From: Macrotis lagotis
Lineage: Eukaryota > Chordata > Mammalia > Peramelemorphia > Peramelidae
Reading direction: 5' to 3'
Length of the DNA stretch: 64,000 nucleotides
Assembly (NCBI RefSeq): GCF_037893015.1
Contig: NC_133660.1
Span: 283,705,534 to 283,769,533 of the forward strand
Shown: positions 11,942 through 23,419 of the stretch, in pieces
How the letters are laid out: each line of letters begins with the position of its first letter
Position numbering within the stretch: position 1 is the stretch's first letter
Made by a program: the position numbers and the translations under genes
The notes under the pieces: model-generated
The model's database searches: none
What the model saw: only the letters and a program-made list of their open reading frames with translations
Told to the model about the DNA's origin: nothing

Positions 11942-13149
11942 GTGAGTGCGGGCGCTCGGCGGGGCCTGCCTGCCTCCTGACCTTGCCTTTCCAGTCGGCC
12001 GCTTCCATCCCTCCCTTCTCACCTTTTCGATTCCTTATTTTTCCCCTCGTTTTTCCTTGCCCTCATCTCCCCTCCCACCTTTCTTCCATCTTCCCTTTTC
12101 CCCCTCCCTTTCCCTCATGTCCTTTCCTGTTCTCCTAGCTTTTGTCTTTCCTCCTTCCTTTCTTCCCCTCCTCTTCATTTCCTCTTCCTCCTCCTCCTTG
12201 CTCCTTTCATCCCTTCCCTTTCCTGGCTGCTCAGCCCCTGACCAGCCCCAGTCTATAGCTCCTAGACTTGCTGTATCCTGGGCAGCAGCTTTACCAACCC
12301 TTTTGGCTTATGAGGACAGAATTCAGATCCCATGGAGACTCTCTAGGCCACCCCTAGACTCTCCCCTTGACTCATCTAGGAAGGAGCAGAACCTGGGGAC
12401 ACCCTGATGATGGGAGAAGAGAGCATAGATCGTCATGGAAAGGCAAGCTGCAGCCCATGGGAAAAGAGGCTACAGCTAGACCCAGTGAAATGTACCCCCT
12501 GCTAACAAGGTGCCAAGGGAAGAGTGGGCTCCAGCCAGTTACAGTCTGATGATTTTGACTTGTAGCTGGTAATGACTCTGGTTTCGATGCAATGGTATCC
12601 TATACCACCCTCCCTCCGACCCCTGCTTGGACTTACCTTCCATGGTGGCAGCTGCTGGAGAGATGTGGGTGGTGTTAGTCAAGAAGCCTTCTTACCACGA
12701 GGTTAGAGCTGGAAAATCTAGACAGAATCTAATCAAAACTGGGTAAAGAAAGCAGGGATATTTAGCTTGGAGAAGAAAAGATTCCAGGACACTCCTGGGG
12801 TAAAAGGTTCACCTGGTTATGCTCAATCACAGGAAGCAGAATAAGGACCAGGGGCAGGAAGCTGTCCCAAAGAGGCACAGGCTGCCATGAACATCCCTGG
12901 GGGGTGGGGGCAGGCTGGGTAAAATTACCTTCATAGGTGTTTGCATCTGGGATTTGAAAACTCCCTGGCTTCTGTCCAGCACTTTCTCCTGCCTTGTGTT
13001 ATTTGACATGTGTAGTATCACTTCCCAGTGGTCTTCCATTCCCTCCTCTAAGGGCTGCTGTTTTGTCTTTGTTTCCCCACTTTCTAGCACTTGACCATGG
13101 AGAGAGGGTTGACCTTGGAATCCCTAAAACAAATCAGAAGGCAGGCTCA

Positions 13150-13620
13150 AATGCCACCTAAGACACAATAACTATATGACCCTCAGCAAGCTATGGCTGA
13201 TGGGGGCCTCATTTTCTTCATCTGTAAAGAGAGGGAGTTGGATAGTTGGTAGTAGAATGTCTAGTCCTTCCATGGGAACACATTTTCCTTTTATCTGTAG
13301 CATTTGCCTACAAAAATATTCATAGATCCTCCAAAAACCCTGAATGCTAATCCCGTCCCCCATAGAAGAATTGAGACCATGCAACTCCCTCCTTTATTTG
13401 AACAAGTTCAGGAAAATGGGTCTGAAGCATTGCATGCTTTATTGGTGTGATGGTGTTTGTTATGAGGGCTGTTTCACTGAGTCAGGATTGGGGAGGGAAA
13501 GATAATGTAAAACAAAAGCTGTCAATAAAATTAATTTTACACACTTACCACCCCCCCCAGAATTAAGGGGTTGGGCTGGGTGATTTTTGAGGTCCCTTCC
13601 ACCTTTCAATCTGTGAGGTT
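13150..13620 (+). repeat. MIR fragments
   Basis: Two separate MIR tails. The first is at 13150-13250 (ctatatgaccctcagcaagc, then tcattttcttcatctgtaaa). The second is at 13560-13615 (ttgaggtcccttccaccttt). Both read on the plus strand and are old. Confidence 0.55.
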
Positions 13621-14469
13621 TTTACAGTGGGTTTCAGAGTGGTTGGTACCTCACTAGTGTGTGAGACCTTTCACTTTGCTAAAAATCAGGGAAATTGCCC
13701 TCTTAGATCTTGGTCTTTGCCTTGCTTATTTGGACCTTGTAGCATGCTAGAAGAGTGGACCATTGGGAATTCTGTGTAACCTAGATTTGCTGGTCATGTT
13801 CAACTCCTCACCATACTCCCAAAACTCACTCACACCCAGGAGACCCCTCCTGATGTCAGATCCCTGCCTAGAAAAAATTCTTAATACCTCCCTCCTCTTC
13901 TTCTTAGCCAGTCTACTGTGCCGGAGCCCTAAGAACACCAGTAGCTACAAAAACTAAGAAGATGCCTTGACTAGAAAGACCAGAAAGAGATCTGAATTCT
14001 AGTCCTCCCCAACTCTGTAGCCAGGACCTGGACTTGGGGAAAATCCTTGCTGTCCCTGGTCTTCCATTCCTTCCTCTGTGCCCCATTGCCCTCCAAGGGC
14101 TACTACGATCTTGCTTTTGCAGAACATTCTATTTTCCTCTGGTGGAGGAAACACTACACACAGAAAGAGAGCCAGACCCAGACTCATTTCATTGACCACC
14201 CTTAGACCTGAAGGACAGATAAGGAAACCCAGGATTCCCATTTCCTGTGAAGAGTGGGGGTCTACAGAGGCAGAATGGTGCCCCTTGGGTTTGCTGAACT
14301 GCCTTTCTTTGTCACATGGGAAGATCTGTGAGCCTGGATAGGGGAACAGTTCAAGTCTCTACTAAAGGCTTTCTCTGCCAGGTACTATGACAAGGCCTTT
14401 CTTAGAATCCTTGGTTTCCCTCCAGTTCCGACTGGAGCTTCACTTTGCACATGAAACCTTTCCTGACCC

Positions 14470-14660
14470 AGCTACCAGCACCCTCCTTCCCAAACTCTCC
14501 TCCATGTTCCTTTTGAATATATTCTACATAGACATAGATTGTTGTTGTTTCTCCATTGGAATGGAGGCTTTTCTGAGACCAGGACTGGTTCTCTTGTCTT
14601 AAGACAATAAATGCTATTTGATTGATTGAATATTAAAAAAAAAAAGCAAAAAAGAAACAC
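14470..14660 (+). repeat. 3' end of an old non-LTR element
   Basis: Ends in agacaataaatgctatttga, ttgattga and an A-rich tail, a form common at the 3' end of old LINE/CORE-SINE elements (the aataaatgcttgttga type). The family is not fixed. Confidence 0.45.
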
Positions 14661-15019
14661 CCGTGACCTCAAGATCCTGCATTATTGGAGGTTGTAAGGA
14701 GGAGATGGAGACAGGTAAGTAAAAATAAGGAGAGAGCACTGGTAGCTGGGGACATTTGGGAAGACATCATGTAGTTTGTCCCTGAATTAAAAAATGAAGG
14801 GGAAGCCAGAGATTCTGTAGGCAGAGGTAAAGAGAGAGAATTTCAAGCAAGGGTATAACCAGGACAGAGACATGGAGATAGAAGATGGAGTGTCCTGTAA
14901 GAGGAACAGCACAGAGGCTCTTTTGGAGGTCCCTTTTCCCATTGGGGACATTATCATTATGAGTCTTTTGAGTTTGTGGTATCCTGTAATTTGCATCACC
15001 CTCAAGAGTATGAATGTTA

Positions 15020-15165
15020 GGATACAGCTAGGTGTCACAGTGGATAGAGCACTGGCCCTGAGTCAGGAGCACCTGAGTTCAAGTGTGAGCTCAGACACTT
15101 AATAATTACCTAGCCATGTGACCTTGGGCAAGTCACTTAACACCATTGCCTTGCCAAAAAAAAAA
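15020..15165 (+). repeat. tRNA-derived marsupial SINE with target-site duplication
   Basis: Begins ggatacagctaggtgtcaca, carries the core tgaccttgggcaagtcactt and ends in an A run. It is flanked by agagtatgaatgtta (15005-15019) and agaatatgaatgtta (15166-15180), one mismatch in 15 bp. Confidence 0.9.
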
Positions 15166-15658
15166 AGAATATGAATGTTAAAAGAGATGGGTTTTTCCTA
15201 GGACAGGAAGAAGTTTGAGATAACTGAAATTTGTTAGAGGTCCAACTCAGTCTCCTGACTAATATTTTGACCATTGTTTAAGGGCCTGCTGTATTTCAAA
15301 GACTTGCTGTATATCCATAATTCAGTGGAGTAAATGGCTGCAGATCAAAGTCCATCTCTGCACTCCCACATTACTGTGGTCATTGTGTGAATGTTCCCCT
15401 AGCTTTACCTCTGTATCAGTTGAAACAATTCTTCGTAAGTGTCTCAAACTCTTCATAGTCCTCATAACTTAAGAACCCAAGAAAAATTCCATTACCATGA
15501 GTCCTTTTTTGCTATTCTACATTCATTGATCACTCACTTACCTTCCAGTTTTTTGCTGCTATAAAAAGTGCTACCGTGAATATTTTTCTATATATGGGTG
15601 ACCTTTTTCTTTGTCTTTGGACCTTGGAACAGAAGGTATGAGCCATTTCGTGACTTTT

Positions 15659-15810
15659 TTTCTTTTTTAGATTTTCTAAGGCAGTGGGGTTAAGTGGCTT
15701 GCCCAAGGCCACACGGCTAGGTAATTATTAAGTGTCTGAGGCCGGATTTGAACTCAGGTACTCCTGACTCCAAGGCCAGTGCTTTATCCACTACGCCACC
15801 TAGCCGCCCT
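15659..15810 (-). repeat. tRNA-derived marsupial SINE, antisense, with target-site duplication
   Basis: The reverse complement core ttaagtggcttgcccaaggc is followed by the 5' end (ctacgccacctagccgccct). The flanking repeats catttcgtgacttttt (left) and catttcatgacttttt (right, from 15811) differ at one base. Confidence 0.9.
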
Positions 15811-16139
15811 CATTTCATGACTTTTTAAAACATAATTCTAATTTGAGATCCAGAGTAGCTGGACCAAGGCACCACTCCAGGATCATTGCATTAAATCTGC
15901 CTGTCTTCACCCATGCTCATAACCATTTTCATCTCTACCAACTGTTTGCATCAGATCCCTCAGAGCCATCTGTGAAGTAAAAACAATGTGACCAGACCTC
16001 TCCCTTTTCTAATCGTACTGAGCTTGAATGATTCATATGGCCATCCACTTCTAGCCACCAGAATGTTCCCCCTTTTCCTTTAGTCACGTACACTTTCTGC
16101 TTCATCGAATAGCATGATGTGTCATGATCCACAGCAGTG

Positions 16140-17530
16140 TAAAATCATGAAAAGAATGAATAGGGATGAGGACTAAGAAAAGTCACATGAACTAATAGGG
16201 AGTAGGATGATTTCACTTCAAGTCCTTCACCCAAGGGCCAGACAGGATTTTCTCAAAGATTCCACAGGGTTGGGCAGGCAAAAGGGATGAGAAGGTCTCA
16301 CATCAGCCAAATCCAAATTTTAAAATTCCTGCACAGAAGGTGGGTGTCATGGTAGGTTTGATGAATGAAAAAGCCTGGAACAATCCTTTACAAATACTGT
16401 CCAAACTGTTAAGAGCAAAGTTCTCAACGGAAAACTAAGGATAATAGAAGGGTTATTTTGCTGTTGCAGTGAAGAAAGTAAGAAAAGAGGTCAAATGATG
16501 GTTACTGAGTGTGGATAAGGTGATTAAAATTGACCATGCAGAAAAAAGAATTATTGAACTTCCGCTTGTTTTCATCTGCCAACAACAGAATATTCTGGAT
16601 AATAGATATACTTTATCCACTGTGTAAATTTTCCCTTTTGCTTTACCAATTTGACCTGGAAAGCATCAAAAAGGGATAATTTAAAACCATGACCATAATT
16701 ATTAATGTAGTCATCCTATTTCAAAAATATTATGAGAGGAAATTCCACATCTCTTAAAGCAAGAGGACAAAGAAGGCATAGAAAGATTCCATAGGCAACC
16801 TCCTGTAAGGAACCCCCAAATTGAAAATTCTTAAGGATAGACAACCAAAATCCACAGCTTGCAGATCAAATAAAAATTTATCAAATAGCCAGAAAGGATG
16901 AATTCAAGCACAAAGGAGACAAGAGTCACAAAATTTGGTAACCATAGCCTTTCAGGAGCAGGGAACTTGGAAAAATTATATTCCAGAAAGCAAAATCTGT
17001 AGATTTAACACTCAAGAATAACTTACGTGGCAAAAGTGATGATACTCCTACAAGTAGGAAGTGGTTCTTTAATGAAATAACTTAAAAGGATATCTGATGA
17101 AAAACCAAAATCAAGAAGAAACTTTGAAATATAAGCAGAAGAGTCACGAGAAGCATAAAAATGGAAATATGGGTGAGCAAACCTAAGGGACTAAACAGTT
17201 ACACATTTATATTCTCAAAGGGAAGATGACAGGTATATTTCCTAAACTATCAAATCAGAGGGCCTGAAGGAGTCTAAATCAAGGGACAATTATGTCTTGA
17301 TGAATTTTTTGAAAACTGAAAGGGAGAGGAGAGTGGAAGAGAAACATGGGGAAAATTATATGAGTTGGAAGGTGTGGGGAATAGGCAACACCTGAACTTC
17401 ACTGCTCCAAGCTGGTCAGAGAAGGGAAGAAAACACAATTGCATAGGAAAAATGGTTTCACATAACAAATAGGAAGAGGAAGGAGGGAAAGAAAGAGGTT
17501 AGATTTTGAAGAAGGGCTAAAAAAACTGGG
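16140..17530. repeat. A-rich diverged repeat sequence, class unassigned
   Basis: About 1.4 kb of A-rich sequence with compositional bias and remnants of long reading frames, unlike the unique intergenic DNA around it. It reads like an interior portion of an old interspersed element, but I recognise no diagnostic domain. Bounds are approximate. Confidence 0.35.
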
Positions 17531-17704
17531 TAAAAGGATGGGAATAGGAGAGTATGCTAAGCTTAGTGCTAGCGCTGAACTTGTCTCAGCACCATTTTTA
17601 TGAAAAGAGGTTGGAAAACAGGAAAATTAGTAATGTGAAGGAATTTATATGATTAAGGGGGAGCAAACTAATTTAGAATATAGAACCTAATATTTGTTTA
17701 CAAG

Positions 17705-17890
17705 CAGCACCTAATAGCTTGCATTTACACAGTACCAGCACTCTGCTGAGCGCTCTACCAATATTAGCTTTTCTGATTTTAATAATACAGGGAGTTAGCA
17801 GGTCCATTTTACAGATGAGACTGAGACAAAAAGGATGTGACTCTCAAAAGTCATATAGCTTAGTGTCTGATCCTAGATTTGAGCTATCTT
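17705..17890 (-). repeat. MIR SINE relic
   Basis: Contains gcatttacacagtaccagca, ctgagcgctctaccaatatt and tccattttacagatgagact, matching the MIR/MIRb body read in reverse. Confidence 0.65.
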
Positions 17891-17969
17891 GCTAACTCTA
17901 GGCCCATCAAACAATTAGAAGGTGAAGGAACAAAACATAGATTACCAACTGATGAAGGGGAAAGACTGA

Positions 17970-18800
17970 TGTGGCTTGCCGGGTTGATAGAAACGAGGCA
18001 ATGGAATCATATTGGAGAGGAAGGACATTTGGTGCTGGTGCCCTGCCCGGGAGTTAGAGCTTTCCTTGGGGTAAAGGAGCCCCCAAAGGTTTTTCAACTG
18101 TACCTTGGCCCAGTCAGATTTCAGGAAGGTTAATACTACTGGTTTTAAGGGAAGAGAAGAGAACAGGCCTCTAAGAGCTACAAGTGGACCTGCTATTGAA
18201 GCCATCTGGCCAGGTAGTACTAAATCTGTTAGTATGACGTATGGCTCTGGAAACAGGGAGGAGGGAATGGAGAAGAGAAACTGCAGGACAAAGAGGAGAC
18301 CCAGGAGCAGGAAGAAACAAGGAACATTATGGCAGAGTGAAAAAACCCAGCCTATCTGGGGGCATGGACAGCCCTGCCCCTGACTAGCTATGACCTAGAG
18401 TAGGCTTCTTTCTCTAGGCCTCAGTCTGTATAAAAAGAGGAGACTTAGACTTGATGGTCTCTAAGGTCCTTATCAGCTGTAAAACCTAGACTTTTCAGGT
18501 TTCAAGCATGGGAGAAGGTGCTTGGTAGGGAAGTCAGATGAGATGCAGATTCACTGGTCAAGACAAGCTCAGCTTGGGTTCACCCAGGTAGAGTTGTCCT
18601 CGAGGCAGCCCCCTTATACCTTCTTTCCACTGAGAACAGACCCCCCCAATGACTTCTCACCAAATGTTGACCAAGTCTCTGGGAGGTAGATCCCTGCAGA
18701 GACGTTTACATCCTCTTCAACTTTAGCCTGAATTTTGACCCTGAACAGCCCGCCCAAACCCAGCTTGTACTCCATAAAAGAACACAGGGAGGTGAGCCTT
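17970..18800 (+). repeat. Right copy of a direct duplicated segment (copy B)
   Basis: Counterpart of 7040-8070, in the same orientation, about 10.9 kb away. It keeps the uninterrupted site where copy A later gained a SINE, and about 30 bp (gacctgctattgaagccatc and flanking bases) missing from copy A. Divergence looks like roughly one difference per 6-8 bases, so the pair is old. No shared reading frame is kept in a form that suggests protein function. Confidence 0.75.
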
Positions 18801-18849
18801 CAACACCCTGAGACCTGGAGTATTTTCCCTCTGTGCAAAAGGGCTGGGC

Positions 18850-19470
18850 CTCCATGTCCTGAGGGATTCCTCTTTCCTGTGTGGAAGCTGGTCCTAGGGC
18901 TTTGCATGAGATCCCCTTACCATACACAGACACACAACCCTGAGGTAACCCTCCTTTGGCCTTCTAACCCACCCTCACCCCTATCATCCACCCAACAGTG
19001 GAGTGACAAGAGGAGGAAAACTGACCTGGCTAATGGGAGAAGAGGCTAAGATGATTGTAAAGGAAGAGGTCATCGAGGATGTGATTTTTACTAAGAACAG
19101 AGGTGAGTTTGGCCGAATGTGGTAGAAACTGAGGAAACTTAGAACAACAAACTTTAGACCCAGTTACTAAGCTAGAGTACAACTAGTTTATAAGTGAAGA
19201 ATAAGGACAAGCAAGGATGAAGTTGGATAAAGGCAGTTTGGGGGTATAGTCTAAGGAGGGTGACTGGAAAAGGTTAAGGAGAAGGTCTTCGTAAGACAAG
19301 GAAGAAAATGCTCATGGAGGGAATCAAAGTAAGAAATTGATAGTGTGGATTGGTGAGTGGGGCAACTTGGTTGTGAATGTTTTAACTTTTAAAAGTTACT
19401 AATTGGCTATCCATGGTTTTAACAGGTGCTTAGTAGTGTAGTGCAAACACAATTAATTCCAAGAAAGGCT
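18850..19470. other. Intergenic, nothing recognised
   Basis: Unique-looking AT-rich sequence without recognisable coding exons, RNA genes or young repeats. Confidence 0.4.
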
Positions 19471-19477
19471 GTCAAGT

Positions 19478-19612
19478 TGGAGCAGTTAGGTAGTTAAGTG
19501 GATAGAGCCCTGGCCCTGGAGTCAGGAGGACCTGAGTTCAAATCCAGCCTCAGACACAATGATTACCTAACTGTGTGACCTTGGGCAAGTCACTTAACCC
19601 TTGCAAAAAAAA
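19478..19612 (+). repeat. tRNA-derived marsupial SINE
   Basis: Reads gagcagttaggtagttaagt at the head, then tggccctggagtcaggagga and the core tgaccttgggcaagtcactt, ending in an A tail. It is slightly shortened in the core-to-tail junction. Confidence 0.9.
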
Positions 19613-19619
19613 CTGAAAA

Positions 19620-20400
19620 TCCCAGCCAATATGAAGAGCAGGGAAAATCATACAGACTTAGGCTGAGTGTGTGATGTTTGCATTTCTGTCACAGTCCAAT
19701 ATTTATCTCTGTTCTACTCAAGTTTATTTCCTTTCTGAAGGAGAGAGCAAAGAATTTTAAGGTTAACTCTCCACAGTACAGTCCTAAAGGGCCCAAGCTA
19801 GGCTCGGGGAGTTGGGGAGAGAGGGGGTTCTAAGGAGATGAAAGATATCTTTGGGAGAGAATGGAAGAGTGGAAGAAAGAGATAAAAGGGGAAGGATCAC
19901 TGAATACCATTCATCACACCTCCTGTGGATTGTTATGTTTAGTCTCATCATATGCTAGAGAATAGAGAGTTTGCAACTGATGGCAAAGGGCCTTGATTCT
20001 ATGTTCTGTGAAGTGGGCATCTTCAAGTGGCTGAAAGACTGTTACATGAAAGGCTAGATTCCTTTGGTTTGGTTATAGAGATCAGGACCAGGAGCAGTGG
20101 GGAAAAGGGAGTTGAAAAGAGGCAGTTCTATGTTGGCACAAACTTGCCAACCATAAGAGGTGTGCCAGAGTGAAAGGGGCTTCCTTAAGAGCTATTAGGT
20201 CCCCTCTTGTGGTGGGGGGGAGTTTTCAAACTAAGACAGGACAACCACCTGAGAGGATTCCTGTTGTGAATGGTTTAGACAGAATGGCCACTGATGCCCT
20301 TTCTAGCTGTCATTCTGTGAACCCTTATTTGTATGTAAATGGAATATATTTGTTGAGGTTTAGAAAGATTTTGCTTTTTTTTGGTACTTCATTTCCTGGC
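19620..20400. other. Intergenic, nothing recognised
   Basis: No coding exon, RNA gene or young repeat is visible. The right end (tttcctggcacataatgagg) starts the old 3'-end element that is interrupted by the L1 at 20417. Confidence 0.4.
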
Positions 20401-20416
20401 ACATAATGAGGTCTTT

Positions 20417-20905
20417 TTTTTTTTTACTTGATATTTTATTTTTCCAGATACAAGTTATAAAAGTTTTTCAACATTCATCCATATGCATATGCATATTTTT
20501 TAAGTTATGTAGTTTCCTTCCACCCTCCCCTCCCCTCAGTGGTGAACTATTGCAAATACACATTTGGTTAAACATGTTTACAGATTGGACATGAGGAATT
20601 AGGACTAAGGGAAAAGAGAGAAAACCATAGGAGATAAGAAAGAAATACATAAGAGAAGTTTTTTAAAAAAGTGAATGCAATGTTTATCGGTTTGGGGTTT
20701 TTTTTGGGGGGGGGTCGGTTTGGTTTTTCTTCCTCTGGATCGGTAAATAGCATTATCCATAGATGGTCCAATAGGGTTGTCTTAGCTCTGAACTTTGGAG
20801 AGGAGATCAAGGCTGATCAACTCACAACATTACTGTTAATATGTAGAATGTTCTCTTGGTTCTGCTCCCTTCACTCAGCATCAGATCCTGTAATTCATTC
20901 CATCT
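20417..20905 (-). mobile_element. Short 5'-truncated L1, antisense, with target-site duplication
   Basis: The T run at the left is the reverse complement of the L1 poly(A). The body then follows marsupial L1 3' sequence in reverse (cagatacaagttataaaagt; ttctcttggttctgctccct). The 13-bp repeat taatgaggtcttt flanks it at about 20404-20416 and 20906-20918. It split an older element whose two halves (tggcacataatgag and ctttaatacatgcttcttta) still abut the insertion. Confidence 0.85.
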
Positions 20906-21456
20906 TAATGAGGTCTTTAATACATGCTTCTTTATTGACTGACTTGGAAACTCAGAGCATATGGGGTTAAGGAGTCAGAAAGGTGGCAAGAAGAATGACC
21001 GTGTCCTCTTCCTCAAAGGGAGGGAGAAGGCAAACTGCTTCATCAGGGGCAGAGACAGAATGCAATGAACAAGTGGACAATACTGAAAACTCCCAAGTGT
21101 TTCAACTCTCCATAACCTTTTAATTTGATGGTGGATCCTGTAGAACAAAGACTCAGTATTCCCAATTTTGTCCAAAACGTTAGTTGTCAAATTTAATCAT
21201 TCATTCCCCTGCCTTGAGTGGTATATTGAGTATATTCTTGAGTAAATTTAATCTAGGAAATTCAGGAAATAAAAACTTGGGTTTTCACATCTTATAAAGA
21301 AACCAAATCAAACAAAATTACAAAGGTAAACCAAAGTATGTAACAGAATTTTAAGTTTAAAGACTATTTTTAGTAAGTCACTCCATCTGGCATAACTTTT
21401 GATTCATAACTTTTTTAAGTTCATTTTTATGTCACATATAAAACATACTTTTCTCA

Positions 21457-21606
21457 GGATAGCTAGGTGGCATAGTGAATAGGGCACCGGCCCTGGAGTC
21501 AGTAGTACCTGAGTTCAAACACAACCTCAGACCATTATTACCTAGCTGTGGGACCTCAGGCAAATCACTTAACCCCCCCCCCCCATTGCCTTGCAAAAAA
21601 AAAAAA
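21457..21606 (+). repeat. tRNA-derived marsupial SINE
   Basis: Head ggatagctaggtggcatagt, then accggccctggagtcagtag, core tgtgggacctcaggcaaatc, a C run (aacccccccccccc) and the poly(A). A short AT-rich microsatellite (tatatgtatatgtatata) follows its tail. Confidence 0.9.
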
Positions 21607-21749
21607 TATATATGTATATGTATATATCCCTCCCTCTTTCTACCCACCACCCCACAAAACATTTATCATTCCAATTTCACAGAATAGTCTCTAGAAGGCT
21701 CTTTCTTATTTAGAAATACAATTTTTGTCCAAGACATTTTCTGTATTTA

Positions 21750-21908
21750 TTTTTTTAGGTTTTTTTTTTTTTGTAAGGCAATGGGGTTAAGTGGCTTGCC
21801 CAAAGCCACACAGCTAGGTAATTATTAAGTGTCTGAGACTGGATTTGAACCCAGGTCCTCCTGACTCCAAGGCCGGTGCTCTATCCACTACGCCACCCAG
21901 CCGCCCCC
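21750..21908 (-). repeat. tRNA-derived marsupial SINE, antisense, with target-site duplication
   Basis: Starts with a T run and gtaaggcaatggggttaagt and ends ctacgccacccagccgcccc. It is flanked by cattttctgtattta (21735-21749) and cattttctgaattta (21909-21923), with a single mismatch. Confidence 0.9.
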
Positions 21909-22099
21909 ATTTTCTGAATTTAAAAAATTCTAGAGACAAAATAAATCCCAAAGTAAAACAACAGGTACCTAGTTAAAGGTTTCCTGTTCAGAAAGCAAAA
22001 CTCAAATAACATTGGAAGCTCTGGTAGGTTTCACCTGTTCCCATGTTGTTCAATCAGGGCAGACGCTGGGGTTTTCTTTCCATTTGGGCAGAAATACTG

Positions 22100-22270
22100 A
22101 ATAAGTTTGCAATCTTCTCCAGCCCATTTTACAGATGAGAAAACTGAGGCCAACAGGGTTAAATGACTTGCTCATGGTCACACAGTAAGTATCTGAGGCT
22201 GGATTTGAATTCAGGAACATGAGTCCTGATTCTAGGTGTACTGCTCTATCCACCATGGCACACCATAGCT
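22100..22270 (-). repeat. MIR/CORE-SINE relic
   Basis: Contains cattttacagatgagaaaac, tgacttgctcatggtcacac and ggctggatttgaattcagga, the CORE-SINE body in reverse. Confidence 0.75.
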
Positions 22271-22704
22271 TCCCAATAAAGAGTTTCATAGAAATGTTTG
22301 TGCAGGACTGGGGAACCTTGTTTCTGTCAAGGGCCATTTGGATCTTTATAACATCATTCTTGGGAACAGTTAATTCATCCTAAAAAGCTATTAGAGTTAT
22401 TGAGTTTCAAGAGCATTGGTTCTCCTACCTGCAGCCTATCCAGGAAGAAGTCCTGCCTCCTGGGAAAATCAATCAGTCAATCCCAGGACCCAAACAAAAG
22501 GTGACTTCCTGTGATAGTGACTACGTTGTTTTATAAAAATAAACGTTTAGCTCCTCCTATATACCAGACATAGAACTAATTTAATGAGACCTGCTAACAA
22601 AATACAAAACAAGGTATACAAGATAAAAAGGAAGCAATTAATAGAAGGCAGAATGGGAGGATTCCTCAAGATGGTATGATTTTAGTTTGATCTTAAATCC
22701 AGGA

Positions 22705-22861
22705 AGGGGCAGCTAGGTGGCACAGTGGATAGAGCACCGGCCTTGGAGTCAGGAGGACCTGAGTTCAAATCCAGTCTCAGACACTTAATAATTACCTAGC
22801 TGTGTGGCCTTGGGCAAGCCACTTAACCCCATTGCCTTGCCAAAAAAAAAAAAAAAGAAAG
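22705..22861 (+). repeat. tRNA-derived marsupial SINE with target-site duplication
   Basis: A near-consensus copy from aggggcagctaggtggcaca to a poly(A) tail. It is flanked by aaatccagga at 22695-22704 and 22862-22871. The few differences and perfect duplication suggest a relatively recent insertion. Confidence 0.92.
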
Positions 22862-23419
22862 AAATCCAGGAGGCTCAGTAGTTGGAGCAGAAGAAGGAAA
22901 GCATTCTAGGCCTAAGAAACAGCCAGAGAAGACTGTCCAGAACAGAGAGATGGTCCTGTTCATGAAATGGCCAGGAGGCTGGCCAGTTACTAGATAGAAG
23001 AGATGTGGGGTGTTAACATGTTGAGGATCAGCAGCTTATAAGGGCTCTCCCATATGTTTGATTTCATTAAGTGGCTCTTTCCATCTGAGGTTTATTACTA
23101 TGTTTAGGAAGGTTGTGTAATCCATGTATTTCTCTTTGTATTTAAGATGGTATAGGAGCATCTTTATTGCTTTGTCATGGACCCTGTGCACTCCCCTCAC
23201 TTTGGGCTCTCTCCAGTTCCTCTAGTTTTATTGCTCCTTTCATCCTCAGTCTCCCTAAGCCTGTCAGTCCAGGCACCCTCTTGCTTCATGGTTGTGAGAA
23301 GCTATAAAAACATGCTCTAATAACTATCTTCTTGTCTTCTCTAATCCCACCATGCTTTGGGTATTCAGCTTCCCTTCATTTGCTTTAGTATTATCTGGGC
23401 CACTTCTCTTCCTTCCAAA

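Noticed and set aside
17942-18205. Minus-strand frame shared in part by both copies of the duplicated segment (QLKNLWG words)
   Set aside because: The two copies differ by frame-changing gaps and share only short peptide words, as expected from DNA similarity without protein constraint.
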